DNA of 64,000 bases from Agromyces tardus (GCF_003710805.1 NZ_RHHB01000002.1:62001-126000); one strand, 5' to 3'. Positions 52,356 through 60,584 are shown, numbered from the stretch's first letter. Notes: generated from the sequence alone by a model not told the origin. A program made the numbers and translations.

Positions 52356-53248
52356 TCGGCCTCCCCGTTCACGAGGGCGAGGAACGACTCCTCGAGGCCC
52401 GACTTCAACCGGTGCAGGGAGCTCACCTCGACGCCGGCCACGAAGGCCGCGTGGCCGACCACGGCGGGGTCGGGTTCCGCGGCGATGAGGCCGTTGCGCC
52501 CTTCGGTGTACGGGATGCGGGCCGCGTCGAGGGCCGCCGCGAGTGCGCGGCGATCGGGCGAATCGATGATGGTCTGCGCCTCCGCGTCGAGCTCGAGGCT
52601 CGAGAGGGTGCCCGCCTTGACGAGCCGGCCCTTCGAGATGATGACGACCTCGTCGACGCTCTGCTGCACCTCGCTGAGGAGGTGGGAACTCACGAGCACC
52701 GTGCGCCCCTCGTCGGCGAGGCTCCGCAGGAAGCCGCGGATCCACTTGATGCCCTCGGGGTCCAGGCCGTTGATCGGCTCGTCGAGCACCAGCACGCCCG
52801 GGTCGCCGAGCAGCGTCGTGGCGAGCGACAGGCGCTGGCGCATGCCGAGCGAGTACCCGGCCACCCGACGGTCGGCGAACTCCGAGATCCCGACCTGGTC
52901 GAGCACCTCCTGCACGCGCGAGCGGGGCAGGCCCGCCGCGGTCGCGTAGACGCGCAGGTGATTGCGCGCGGTGCGCCCCGGGTGGAAGGTCGCCTCGAGG
53001 GCCGCCCCGACCGATTCGAACGGGCGGGTGAGCGACGCGTACGGGGTGCCGCCGAAGGTCGCCGTGCCCCGTGTCGGCCGCACGAGCCCGAGCAGCACCC
53101 GCAACGTGGTGGTCTTGCCCGCGCCGTTCGGTCCGAGGAATCCGGTGACCTTGCCCGGCTCGACGGTGAACGTGAGGTCGTCGACCGCCGTCACCGCGCC
53201 GAACTGCTTGGTCAGGCCCGTGATCTCGATCGGGATGCCGCTCGCCAT
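52352..53248 (-). CDS. ABC transporter ATP-binding protein
   Basis: 298-residue ATPase of the drug-exporter type. Walker A GPNGAGKTT near residue 40, Q-loop region VRPTRGTATFGG, signature YSLGMRQRLSLA, Walker B VLVLDEPINGLDPEG and H-loop VLVSSHLLSEVQQSVD. A C-terminal accessory domain follows. GGAGGAG lies 5 nt upstream of the ATG. First gene of the ABC-AlkZ operon. Bacitracin/lantibiotic-type exporters look similar; the substrate is unknown. Confidence 0.92.
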   Translation of the reverse strand: MASGIPIEITGLTKQFGAVTAVDDLTFTVEPGKVTGFLGPNGAGKTTTLRVLLGLVRPTRGTATFGGTPYASLTRPFESVGAALEATFHPGRTARNHLRVYATAAGLPRSRVQEVLDQVGISEFADRRVAGYSLGMRQRLSLATTLLGDPGVLVLDEPINGLDPEGIKWIRGFLRSLADEGRTVLVSSHLLSEVQQSVDEVVIISKGRLVKAGTLSSLELDAEAQTIIDSPDRRALAAALDAARIPYTEGRNGLIAAEPDPAVVGHAAFVAGVEVSSLHRLKSGLEESFLALVNGEAE

Positions 53249-53305
53249 GCGCTCTCCTCCTGCGGGGGCCCAGCAGGCCGTACAGGTCGTGCCCCCACGC
53301 GACCC

Positions 53306-53321
53306 GGCGGCCGGGGCCGCC
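53306..53321 (-). terminator. Hairpin after the PEP-mutase-family gene
   Basis: GGCGGCC-GG-GGCCGCC, 7-bp arms with a 2-base centre, 12 bp after the stop of the gene ending at 53333. It lacks a T-tract but may end that transcript before the ABC operon. Confidence 0.45.
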
Positions 53322-53332
53322 TGAGGCCCACC

Positions 53333-54106
53333 TTAGTTGAGCGGGCGCAGACCCGCGGGCAGCACGCCGCCCGCATAGAGGTCGCTCGCGAGGTCCTGCA
53401 GCGCGCCGAGCACGACCCGCTGCGAGTACGGGCCGTACGAGAGCCGTGCCACGCCCAGCTCGCCGAGGCGTGCGGGCGCGGGGATGTGGGGCAGGCCGAT
53501 GAGGCTCACGCGCCGCTCGCCGATCCCCGAGACGAGCTCGGCCACGACGTCCTCGCCGAAGTCGCCGGGCACGAAGACGCAGGTGGCGCCGGCGTCGAGG
53601 TAGGCGCGGCCGCGCTCGATCGCGTCGGCGACCCAGACGTCGCGAGGCCGGTCCCTGCCGCGCAGGAACGCGTCGGTGCGGGCGTTGAGCGCGAACGGCA
53701 CGCCCTCGGCCTCGGCGGCGGCGACCGCCGCGGCCACCGCCGCGACGGACTCGTCGAGCGGCTTCAGCTCGTCCTCGAGGTTGGCGCCGACGATGCCCTC
53801 TCCGACGGCCCGACGGATCGTCTCGCCCGGGTCGCCGTAGCCGGCCTCGAGGTCGGCGGAGACCGGCACCTCGACGGCGCGGGCGATGCGGCCGGCCATG
53901 TCGAGCATGAGGTCGACCGGGATCCGCTCGCCGTCGGGGTAGCCGAAGGCCGCCGCGATCGACTGGCTCGCGGTGGCGATCGCGCGGGTGCCCGGCAGGG
54001 CGGCGACGGCGCGGGCGCTCACGACGTCCCACACGTTCACGACCTGCAGCAGCTCGGGATCGGTGTGCAGGCGACGGAGTTCGGCGGCGGTGTCGGCGAG
54101 GGTCAT
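53333..54106 (-). CDS. PEP mutase/isocitrate lyase-family protein
   Basis: 257-residue TIM-barrel enzyme. Visible are VVNVWDVVSARAVAALPGTRAIATAS, the metal-binding VPVSADLEAGYGDP, GIVGANLEDELKPLD and FALNARTDAFLRG. The KKCGH loop of isocitrate lyases is absent, so it belongs to the small 2-methylisocitrate lyase/PEP mutase-like subgroup, usually of unknown substrate, that breaks or rearranges C-C or C-P bonds. ATG 54106 is chosen since TAGCGT (54119-54114) lies 7 nt before it; a longer in-frame start near 54127 would lie upstream of that box. Confidence 0.85.
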   Translation of the reverse strand: MTLADTAAELRRLHTDPELLQVVNVWDVVSARAVAALPGTRAIATASQSIAAAFGYPDGERIPVDLMLDMAGRIARAVEVPVSADLEAGYGDPGETIRRAVGEGIVGANLEDELKPLDESVAAVAAAVAAAEAEGVPFALNARTDAFLRGRDRPRDVWVADAIERGRAYLDAGATCVFVPGDFGEDVVAELVSGIGERRVSLIGLPHIPAPARLGELGVARLSYGPYSQRVVLGALQDLASDLYAGGVLPAGLRPLN

Positions 54107-54113
54107 GCGGTCC

Positions 54114-54119
54114 ACGCTA
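54114..54119 (-). promoter_or_regulatory. TAGCGT -10 box of the PEP-mutase-family gene
   Basis: Minus-strand TAGCGT followed by 7 nt and ATG 54106. It decides the start codon. Confidence 0.5.
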
Positions 54120-54135
54120 TGCGACACGACGACGC

Positions 54136-55347
54136 TCAGGCGAGGGCGCCGGCCAGCCCGTCGAGCAGCCGCTGCACATCGTCGGCGTCGGTGTAGGGGG
54201 CGAGGCCGATGCGCAGTCCGCCGCCGTCACCCAGGCCGAGGTGCCGCGACGCCTCGAGCGCGTAGAAGTTGCCCGAGGGCGCGAGCACGCGGCCCTCGGC
54301 GAGGGCGTGGGTCACCTCGGATGCCGCGCGGCCGGCGAACGTCGTGAGGAGCGTGGGGGTGCGCCGGCCCGCCCGCGACCACTGGGTGACGCCGGGCAGC
54401 TCGGCGAGTCCCTGCTCGAGCCGCGCCTGCAGCTCGGATTCGTGCTCGTGCAGGGCGGCGTACGACGCGGCGAGGTGCGCGCGGCGGGAGCTCGCGGCAT
54501 CCGTCGTCTCGGGGTCGAGGGAGGCGAGCACGTCGACCGCCGCGGTGACCCCCGCGAGCAGCTCGTACGGCAGCGTGCCGAACTCGAACCGTTCGGGCAC
54601 GACGTTCGTCGCGGGCAGGAGCTTGTCTGGCGTGATCGTCTCGAGCACCTCGGGCCGCGCGACGAGCACACCGCAGTGCGGGCCGAGGAACTTGTACGGC
54701 GAGCATGTGAAGAAGTCCGCGCCGAGCGCGGCGACATCCGGCAGCGCATGGGCCGTGTAGTGCACGCCGTCGACGAACAGCAGGGCGCCCGCGGCGTGCA
54801 CCGCGGCCGAGATCGCCGGCAGGTCGGGCATCGTGCCGATGAGGTTGGATGCCGCGGTCACCGCCACGAGCCGGGTGCGACCCGTGAGTGCGGCGGTGAC
54901 GGCCTCGGTCGCGAGCTCCCCCGTCTCGCGATCGAAGTCGACCCAGCGCACCGAGGCCCCGACCCGCTCAGCGGCCTGCACCCACGGGCGCACGTTCGAG
55001 TCGTGGTCGAGGCGGGTCACGACGACCTCGTCGCCCGGCCCCCACTCACGGGAGAGGTGCCGGGAGAAGTCGTACACGAGCTGCGTCGTGCTGCGACCGT
55101 GCACGATGCCGCGCGGGTGGCCGTTCACGAGATCGGCCATCGCGAGCCGGAACGCGTGCACCGCCTGCTCGGCGTTCACCTCGGACGCGCCGATCGTGCC
55201 GCGGTTCGACAGCGGGCCGGTGAGCACGGATGCCACGGCGTCGCCCACCTGGCGGGGAGTCTGCGTGCCGCCCGGGGCGTCGAACTGCGCCCAACCGGAC
55301 TCGAGCGCGGGAAACCACGAGCGGACTCGTGCGACGTCGTAGGCCAT
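54136..55347 (-). CDS. Cysteine-desulfurase-like PLP enzyme (aminotransferase class V)
   Basis: 403-residue fold-type I PLP enzyme. Visible are AQFDAPGGTQTPRQVGDAVASVL, the PLP aspartate region LLFVDGVHYTAHALPD, the lysine in FFTCSPYKFLGPHCGVL and a C-terminal GGGLRIGLAPYTDADDVQRLLDGL. It belongs to the 'cysteine desulfurase-like' branch of class V, but the flexible-loop cysteine of IscS-type enzymes is not obvious, so sulfur transfer is not proven; isopenicillin-N epimerase-like chemistry is an alternative. ATG 55347 lies 7 nt after TAGGCT (55360-55355). Thirty bp separate its end from the next gene's start. Confidence 0.85.
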   Translation of the reverse strand: MAYDVARVRSWFPALESGWAQFDAPGGTQTPRQVGDAVASVLTGPLSNRGTIGASEVNAEQAVHAFRLAMADLVNGHPRGIVHGRSTTQLVYDFSRHLSREWGPGDEVVVTRLDHDSNVRPWVQAAERVGASVRWVDFDRETGELATEAVTAALTGRTRLVAVTAASNLIGTMPDLPAISAAVHAAGALLFVDGVHYTAHALPDVAALGADFFTCSPYKFLGPHCGVLVARPEVLETITPDKLLPATNVVPERFEFGTLPYELLAGVTAAVDVLASLDPETTDAASSRRAHLAASYAALHEHESELQARLEQGLAELPGVTQWSRAGRRTPTLLTTFAGRAASEVTHALAEGRVLAPSGNFYALEASRHLGLGDGGGLRIGLAPYTDADDVQRLLDGLAGALA

Positions 55348-55354
55348 GAGCGAG

Positions 55355-55360
55355 AGCCTA
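55355..55360 (-). promoter_or_regulatory. TAGGCT -10 box of the cysteine-desulfurase-like gene
   Basis: Minus-strand TAGGCT, 7 nt before ATG 55347. It lies in the 57-bp divergent gap shared with the gene at 55405. Confidence 0.6.
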
Positions 55361-55392
55361 GCCAGAAGCGCCCACGCGTCGGCAGGGCGGAC

Positions 55393-55398
55393 TAGCAT
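55393..55398 (+). promoter_or_regulatory. TAGCAT -10 box of the LssY_C gene
   Basis: TAGCAT is followed by 6 nt and ATG 55405; the two leaderless promoters are back to back. Confidence 0.55.
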
Positions 55399-55404
55399 GC
55401 AGAC

Positions 55405-56451
55405 ATGTCCGACGGGAGCGTGGCCGAGCGGGAGCCGGGCCCGGAAGCGGGTGCCGAGCCGGTCCCGGACGCGGCCGCCGAGGCGGGCGCCGAACCCGGC
55501 GTCGAACCCGGCCCGGAAGCGAACGCCGGATCGGAGGCGGAATCCGCCCGTGCCCGCCGGTTCTCCGTCGCGAGCATGCTCGACGGGTTCTTCTTCGTGT
55601 TCGCCGGCGTCGCGGCGGTGTGGCTCGCGTGGCTCGTGTTCACCCAGTCGTTCGAGTTCGGCTGGTTCGGCATCGCGTTCTTCCTCGGCTTCTGGCTCGT
55701 GCTGGCCTACCTCGTCCTCCCGCGGCTCCACCGCATCCTCACCACGATCTACGTGCCCGACTACTTCATCGGGCGGGCGCGCACGAGTGACGGACTGCTC
55801 GGCGACCCGGTGAACCTCGCGTTCGAGGGGAGCGAGGCATCCCTGCACGCGGCCATGGCCCTCGCGGGCTGGACCCGGGCCGACGACGTCACCCTGGCCA
55901 CGAGCTGGCGCATCGTGACGTCGACGATCACGCGTCGCAGCTACGACGAGGCGCCGGTGAGCCCGCTGTTCCTGTTCGGTCGCCAGCAGGACTTCGCATA
56001 CCAGCAGGAGGTCGAGGGCAACCCCGCGCGCCGCCACCACGTGCGCTTCTGGCGCACCCCCGACGGGTGGCTGCTGCCCGGCGGCCGACGCGTCGAGTGG
56101 CTCGCGGCCGGCACCTTCGACCGCGCCGTCGGATTCTCGATCTTCACGCTGCAGATCACCCACAAGATCGACGCCGACATCGACGTCGAGCGCGACCACA
56201 TCGTGGCGACGGTGCTCACCGCGAATCCCAACGCGTACGTCGAGGTGCTGCGCGACTTCTCGACGGGGTACCACTCGCGCAACGGCGGCGGCGACACGAT
56301 CCGCACCGACGGCGACCTGCCCGTCGTGGTCGTGAGCGAGGTGCCGATCGGGGCGATCGAGGCCGGGCCGGCGGATGCCGCGGGCGACTCGGTTCCCGTC
56401 AGGGGCGCCGACGCCGCGGCATCCGCCACGGGCAGGGGGGCCGACGGATGA
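55405..56451 (+). CDS. LssY_C-domain membrane protein
   Basis: 348 residues. The N-terminal 50 residues are an acidic Glu/Ala/Pro/Gly-rich, probably disordered stretch. Two membrane helices follow (GFFFVFAGVAAVWLAWLVF and GIAFFLGFWLVLAYLVL), then a soluble domain of the LssY C-terminal type: LLGDPVNLAFEGSEASLHAAMALAGWTRADDVT, with PVSPLFLFGRQQDFAYQQEVE and RHHVRFWRTPDGWLLPGGRRVEWLAAGTFDRAVG. Function unknown; relatives are fused to or near phosphatase-like membrane proteins. Overlaps the next gene by 4 bp. Confidence 0.8.
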   Translation: MSDGSVAEREPGPEAGAEPVPDAAAEAGAEPGVEPGPEANAGSEAESARARRFSVASMLDGFFFVFAGVAAVWLAWLVFTQSFEFGWFGIAFFLGFWLVLAYLVLPRLHRILTTIYVPDYFIGRARTSDGLLGDPVNLAFEGSEASLHAAMALAGWTRADDVTLATSWRIVTSTITRRSYDEAPVSPLFLFGRQQDFAYQQEVEGNPARRHHVRFWRTPDGWLLPGGRRVEWLAAGTFDRAVGFSIFTLQITHKIDADIDVERDHIVATVLTANPNAYVEVLRDFSTGYHSRNGGGDTIRTDGDLPVVVVSEVPIGAIEAGPADAAGDSVPVRGADAAASATGRGADG

Positions 56452-56999
56452 GCGCACCGTTCGAGCGCGTGAACGTCGAGAAGCGGCCCGCCTACGAGTC
56501 GCCCGCGTCGCTCGCGCGGCCCGTGACGCCCCCGACCAGCATGCGGCGGCCCGCGGCGACGGCGGTCGGGTCGGTGCTCGTCGTGTTGCGCGTCATCGCG
56601 GGCATCGTCTGGCTCGTCTCGCTCTGGGCGTTCTGGGACGAGCTGCTGCGCGAACAGCTCGACATCACCGTCGACCCGGGCACCGACGAGCAGGCGGCCA
56701 CCGATGCCGTGCTCGCCATCATCCTCGTGTTCGGCGCGATCGTGCTCGTCGTCGAGCTCGGTCTCGCGGTGCTCGTCTGGTTCGGCAGCAACTGGGCCCG
56801 CATCGCCGTGATGCTGTTCGCGACGATCAGCATCACCAGTTCGTGGGTCGAGTCGGTCGCCGGGAACGCGGAGATCACGCTCCGCACGACGCTCGTCACG
56901 CTGGCACTCGACATCCTCGTGCTGCTCGCCCTCTCGAGCCGCAACGCGCGGGCCTACGCCCGGCGGCCCCGGCAGCGGGTGATCCTGCACCGCAAGTGA
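56448..56999 (+). CDS. Unknown membrane protein, coupled to the LssY_C gene
   Basis: 183 residues with four predicted helices: VLVVLRVIAGIVWLVSLWAFW, AVLAIILVFGAIVLVVELGLAVLVWFG, IAVMLFATISITSS and LVTLALDILVLLALSS. Cytosolic N-terminal tail of 30 residues. No family recognised. The ATG overlaps the LssY_C gene stop (ATGA), so the two are made together and may form a complex. The repeat cluster starts 17 bp after the stop. Confidence 0.72.
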   Translation: MSAPFERVNVEKRPAYESPASLARPVTPPTSMRRPAATAVGSVLVVLRVIAGIVWLVSLWAFWDELLREQLDITVDPGTDEQAATDAVLAIILVFGAIVLVVELGLAVLVWFGSNWARIAVMLFATISITSSWVESVAGNAEITLRTTLVTLALDILVLLALSSRNARAYARRPRQRVILHRK

Positions 57000-57015
57000 C
57001 CCGGCGGGGCGCCGT

Positions 57016-57243
57016 CGGTCGAGTGGCGCAGCGTATCGAGACCACGCGACGGGGTCTCGATACGGCGCTGCGCGCCTACTCGATCGGCGGGTGCGGGAGG
57101 GTCTCGATACGGCGCTGCGCGCCTACTCGACCGGCGGGTGGTGCGCTGCGCGCCTACTCGATCGGCGGGTGCGGGAGGGTCTCGATACGGCGCTGCGCGC
57201 CTACTCGACCGGCGGGTGGTGCGCTGCGCGCCTACTCGACCGG
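57016..57243. repeat. Dispersed repeat family, locus 3: one direct unit and a 78-bp inverted array
   Basis: A short plus-orientation unit (CGGTCGAGTGGCGCAG, CGTATCGAGACC) starts 17 bp after the membrane protein gene. The rest is in reverse orientation with a 78-bp period (CGCCTACTCGA at 57073, 57151 and 57229) holding GGTCTCGATACGGCGCTGCG modules. The last module runs into the SIS-domain gene and supplies its stop codon. Confidence 0.9.
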
Positions 57244-58218
57244 CGAGGAGCCGGAGCGCAGCCAGCGGTCGGCGACGAGCTCGCCGACGAGCACCTCGGC
57301 GAGGGCGGCGACCGACTCGTCGTCGTCGTGAGCGAACCGCACCGTCAGCTCGGCACCGGGGAGGTCGCGGGAGACCGCCGCGTACCGGGAGCCGCGCGCC
57401 TGCATCCACTCGAGCGCCTGCGCGTCCCACGCCGATCCGGCGAAGACGAGCGCGCGGTAGTCCTGCGTCTTCGTGAGGTAGACGTCGACGTGCGACCAGT
57501 CGCCCGTCTCCGACGCGTACGCGGCGCGGCGCGGCACCTCGCGCAGCATGAGGGCGGCCTGCTGGGCGCTCGATGCGCGCTCGGCCGGCGCGAGGGCCCA
57601 CGTGCCCATCGGTCCGGCGAGCAGGCCGCCGAGCGGCGCCAGCCACTCGGCCGCGGAGGTGAGGAGTGCGTCGGATGCGGCGGCGGCGCGTCGCACGACC
57701 CCGGCGTCGAAGCGTTCGGCCGGGGCCGTGCCGAGCAGTTCCCCGAGCACCGCATCGAGCACCGGGAACGTCGCCCGGAACGTGCGGCACGCGACGCCCG
57801 ACGCCTCGACGCCCGCGAGCAGGGGGACCACGACGTCGGCGACCCGGCCGAGCTCCGAGTCGGGCCGGTTCGTCACAGCCACGAGCCGTCCGGTGCCGCG
57901 GTAGCGGTCGACCGCCCGCAGCACCTCGGCACTCCCTCCGGTCGCCGAGACGGCGACGACCGCGAGGTCGGCGGCGGGTTCCGGCAGCAGCACCGCGCTC
58001 GCGAGCTCGACGACGACGTTCGCGCCGTGGGCGCGGAAGCGGCGCGCCACCACGTCGGCCGCGTAACGGCTCGACCCCATGCCGACCACGAGCACACGTG
58101 CGGCGCCGAGCGACCCGAGCTGTTCGAGCTCCGGCAGTCCCCGCTCGAGCGAGTCGGCGAGCGATGCGAGCGTCGAGGGGATCAGGTCGAGGTCGGCGCG
58201 GAAGGCGGCGGTGTCCAC
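57232..58218 (-). CDS. SIS-domain sugar isomerase-like protein
   Basis: 328 residues with two sugar-isomerase (SIS) domains: ARVLVVGMGSSRYAADVVARRFRAHG, LAVVAVSATGGSAEVLRAVDRY and TNRPDSELGRVADVVVPLLAG in the first, LVFAGSAWDAQALEWMQARG in the second. This resembles the isomerase half of GlmS and aminosugar-phosphate deaminases. It is probably encoded with the aminosugar-kinase-like gene, which it overlaps by 37 bp. GTG 58218 (VDTAAFRADL) has GGAGG 5 nt upstream. The last residues (SPVE) and the stop lie in the repeat, so the true C-terminus may have been altered by repeat insertion. Confidence 0.85.
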   Translation of the reverse strand: MDTAAFRADLDLIPSTLASLADSLERGLPELEQLGSLGAARVLVVGMGSSRYAADVVARRFRAHGANVVVELASAVLLPEPAADLAVVAVSATGGSAEVLRAVDRYRGTGRLVAVTNRPDSELGRVADVVVPLLAGVEASGVACRTFRATFPVLDAVLGELLGTAPAERFDAGVVRRAAAASDALLTSAAEWLAPLGGLLAGPMGTWALAPAERASSAQQAALMLREVPRRAAYASETGDWSHVDVYLTKTQDYRALVFAGSAWDAQALEWMQARGSRYAAVSRDLPGAELTVRFAHDDDESVAALAEVLVGELVADRWLRSGSSPVE

Positions 58219-59360
58219 GGTTCCTCCGGGAGTTCGTGCGTTGACGGGTGACGGTGGGTGATCGCCGCGTCGGGGGCGTAGCGCCACCCCGGGAGGAAGC
58301 GGTCGGCGTAGTGCAGCTCCGCGACGAGCTGCTCGGCCTCGAAGCCCGGCAGCAGCGTGTCGTCGAAGAGTTCCGGATGCCGCAGCGCGTCGCGGTACGC
58401 GTCGAGGAACGCCGCGCGTGCGCGGTCCGCCCACGCGAAGGCCGCGGGGTCCGCACGCCGCACGCGCTTCTGCGCGACGGCGGCGACGAGGTCGAACGAC
58501 ACGAGCAGGTGCGCGACGTCCCGGGCCGCGGCATCCGCCCGCTCGCGATCGGACGCCTCGAGCTGCGGGTCGCCGTCGAAGTCGATGATCGTGTAGCGGC
58601 GCCCGTCGGCATCGTCGCCCGGGGATGCGAGCACCTGGCCGAGGTGCAGGTCGCCGTGGATCGGGAACTCGAGTCCCGGTGCGCTGCCGGCGAGCGAGCG
58701 GATCGCGCGCGCGAGCGTGGCGCGGCGGTTGTGCAGCCGCGCGCGTACACGACCGGATGCCGCCGCGAGCGCGCGGTCGAGCGATGCGGATGCCCGTGCC
58801 ACGCGGAGTTCTGCGGCATCCGCGCCGGTGGGCACGGCGCCGGCGCCGAGCACGTCGTGGATGCGCGCGACACGACGGCCGAGGAGCGCGGGCCAGGCCG
58901 GGTCGGGCCCACGGCCGTCGAGCACGGCGACGACGTCGTCGACCGCCCACGTCCAGCCGTCCTCGGCGCCCGGAAGGTACTCGGTGACGAGCGCGAGGGT
59001 CGAGGTGCCGAGCTCCGGATGCCGCCACTCGACGCGCCCGTGCAGCGCCGCGATGTCGTCGGAGCCCGCCGCGGCGAGGCGTTCGAGCAGGTCGCCCGCG
59101 CGGTCCGCGGCCGCCCACCTTCCCACGATCTTCACGACCACGCGGTCGTCGACGATGACGGAGGTGTTGGTCTGGTCGACGGAGATCGCGCGCTCCACGG
59201 CATCGTCGCGGATGCCGTGGACGACGAGCCGGGCGAGCGCCCGGGCGACACCGTCGCCGGCCGTCGGGGGCCGCCCCCCGACGAGCACACGGCCATCGCC
59301 GTCGACGGAGAGCAGGCTGCCGCCGACGGTCGGTGCGCTGCCACTGACTGTCGAGTTCAT
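58182..59360 (-). CDS. Maltokinase/glucosamine-kinase-like phosphotransferase
   Basis: 392 residues. An N-terminal cap domain (LLSVDGDGRVLVGG) is followed by an aminoglycoside-phosphotransferase-type kinase fold with SVIVDDRVVVKIVGRW, the catalytic loop FPIHGDLHLGQVLA and the metal aspartate IIDFDGDPQLE. This is the maltokinase architecture; a branch of it in Actinobacteria phosphorylates glucosamine. No trehalose/maltose gene is near, whereas a SIS-domain protein gene follows with a 37-bp overlap, favouring an aminosugar. ATG 59360 is downstream of TACAAT (59375-59370) by 9 nt. Divergent from the PotD-like gene. Confidence 0.8.
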   Translation of the reverse strand: MNSTVSGSAPTVGGSLLSVDGDGRVLVGGRPPTAGDGVARALARLVVHGIRDDAVERAISVDQTNTSVIVDDRVVVKIVGRWAAADRAGDLLERLAAAGSDDIAALHGRVEWRHPELGTSTLALVTEYLPGAEDGWTWAVDDVVAVLDGRGPDPAWPALLGRRVARIHDVLGAGAVPTGADAAELRVARASASLDRALAAASGRVRARLHNRRATLARAIRSLAGSAPGLEFPIHGDLHLGQVLASPGDDADGRRYTIIDFDGDPQLEASDRERADAAARDVAHLLVSFDLVAAVAQKRVRRADPAAFAWADRARAAFLDAYRDALRHPELFDDTLLPGFEAEQLVAELHYADRFLPGWRYAPDAAITHRHPSTHELPEEPWTPPPSAPTST

Positions 59361-59479
59361 TGAATTTGGATTGTAACTATTGGGAAAACACCACGCCAGT
59401 AGTTCCGGGAATCCATTGCGGTTCCTTCAGTCGCGATGCAACAATCACTCAACCTTTCCCACCCCAGGAGGTACCGCTC
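59361..59479. promoter_or_regulatory. Divergent control region, kinase-SIS versus Pot-like operon
   Basis: 119 bp, AT-rich at the left. Minus-strand TACAAT (59375-59370) is a good -10 for the kinase gene. On the plus strand AGGAGGT (59466-59472) is a strong ribosome site for the binding-protein gene; its -10 is unclear. The TetR protein at the operon end may bind here; no long palindrome is evident. Confidence 0.5.
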
Positions 59480-60580
59480 ATGCCCACCATGCGACGCATC
59501 GCCACCGCAGCGGCCGGATCGCTGGCGCTCGCCCTCGCCGCGACCTCGTGCTCCACCGGCGGCGACGCCACGGAGACGCTCGATCCGAACGCCGACCTCA
59601 GCGAGCAGACGCTCACCGTCTCGATCTGGGCGGACTACTACCCCGAGGACCTCGCCGAGCAGTTCGAGGCCGCCACCGGTGTGAAGACCACGATCGTCAA
59701 CCACACCACCAACGAGGACATCGTCGCGAAGCTCACGGCGAGCTCCGACCCCGGCATCGACGTCGCGTTCGTCTCCGGCCAGTACGCACAGGCCCTCGGC
59801 GAGCAGGGCATCCTCGCGAAGCTCGACAAGTCGCTCATCCCGAATGAGGAGAACCTCTACCCTGAGGCGCTCGAGCTCGCCTACGACGAGGGCAACGTCT
59901 ACTCCGAGCCCTACGCCTGGGGCACCACGGGCCTCTGCTACCGCCCCGACCTCACGGGCTACGACCCCACATCGTGGAACGACCTGCTCGACCCGAAGCC
60001 CGAGCTCGTCGGCAAGACCACGATGCTCTCGACCGACCGCTGGCTCTCGATGCCGGCGCTGAAGGCGGCCGGACACTCGCTCAACACCACCGATGACGCC
60101 GAGCTCGAGGAGGCGAAGGCGCAGCTCATCGAAACCAAGCCGACGCTGCTCGCCTACGACGACACCACGTTCTACTCGAAGCTCGTCTCGGGTGAGGCGG
60201 CCATGGTCGAGGCGTGGGACGGCTGGTGCAACTACGGCATCGCCGAGGACCCGTCGATCAAGTTCGTCGTGCCCGAGGAGGGCGCCGACCTCTGGGTCGA
60301 CACGATGACCGTGCTCGAGAGCTCGAAGAACAAGGAGGCCGCGATGGCCTTCATCGACTACATCCTCGACCCCGAGGTGCAGACCTGGGTCGCCGAGAAC
60401 ATCCTCTACAAGGTGCCGAACAAGGCGGCGATGGAGGCGCTCGACCCCGCCCTGATCGACTCCTACCCGACCCTCGGCATCACGGTCGACGAGCTCACCC
60501 AGCAGGAGACCATCGTCGACCTCGGCGAGGACACCGTGAAGTACGTCGACCTCAACGCCGAAGTGCTCGCGACGAACTAG
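59480..60580 (+). CDS. PotD-like ABC transporter substrate-binding lipoprotein
   Basis: 366-residue extracellular binding protein. Signal peptide RRIATAAAGSLALALAATSC with lipobox, then a spermidine/putrescine-type fold: LTVSIWADYYPEDLAEQFEAATG, AFVSGQYAQALGEQGIL, and PYAWGTTGLCYRPDLTGYDP, a typical PotD segment. LVSGEAAMVEAWDGWC lines the ligand pocket. PotD-type proteins bind polyamines; related ones bind other cations, sugars or iron. Ribosome site AGGAGGT 7 nt upstream. First gene of a four-gene transporter operon. Confidence 0.9.
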   Translation: MPTMRRIATAAAGSLALALAATSCSTGGDATETLDPNADLSEQTLTVSIWADYYPEDLAEQFEAATGVKTTIVNHTTNEDIVAKLTASSDPGIDVAFVSGQYAQALGEQGILAKLDKSLIPNEENLYPEALELAYDEGNVYSEPYAWGTTGLCYRPDLTGYDPTSWNDLLDPKPELVGKTTMLSTDRWLSMPALKAAGHSLNTTDDAELEEAKAQLIETKPTLLAYDDTTFYSKLVSGEAAMVEAWDGWCNYGIAEDPSIKFVVPEEGADLWVDTMTVLESSKNKEAAMAFIDYILDPEVQTWVAENILYKVPNKAAMEALDPALIDSYPTLGITVDELTQQETIVDLGEDTVKYVDLNAEVLATN

Positions 60581-60584
60581 CACG

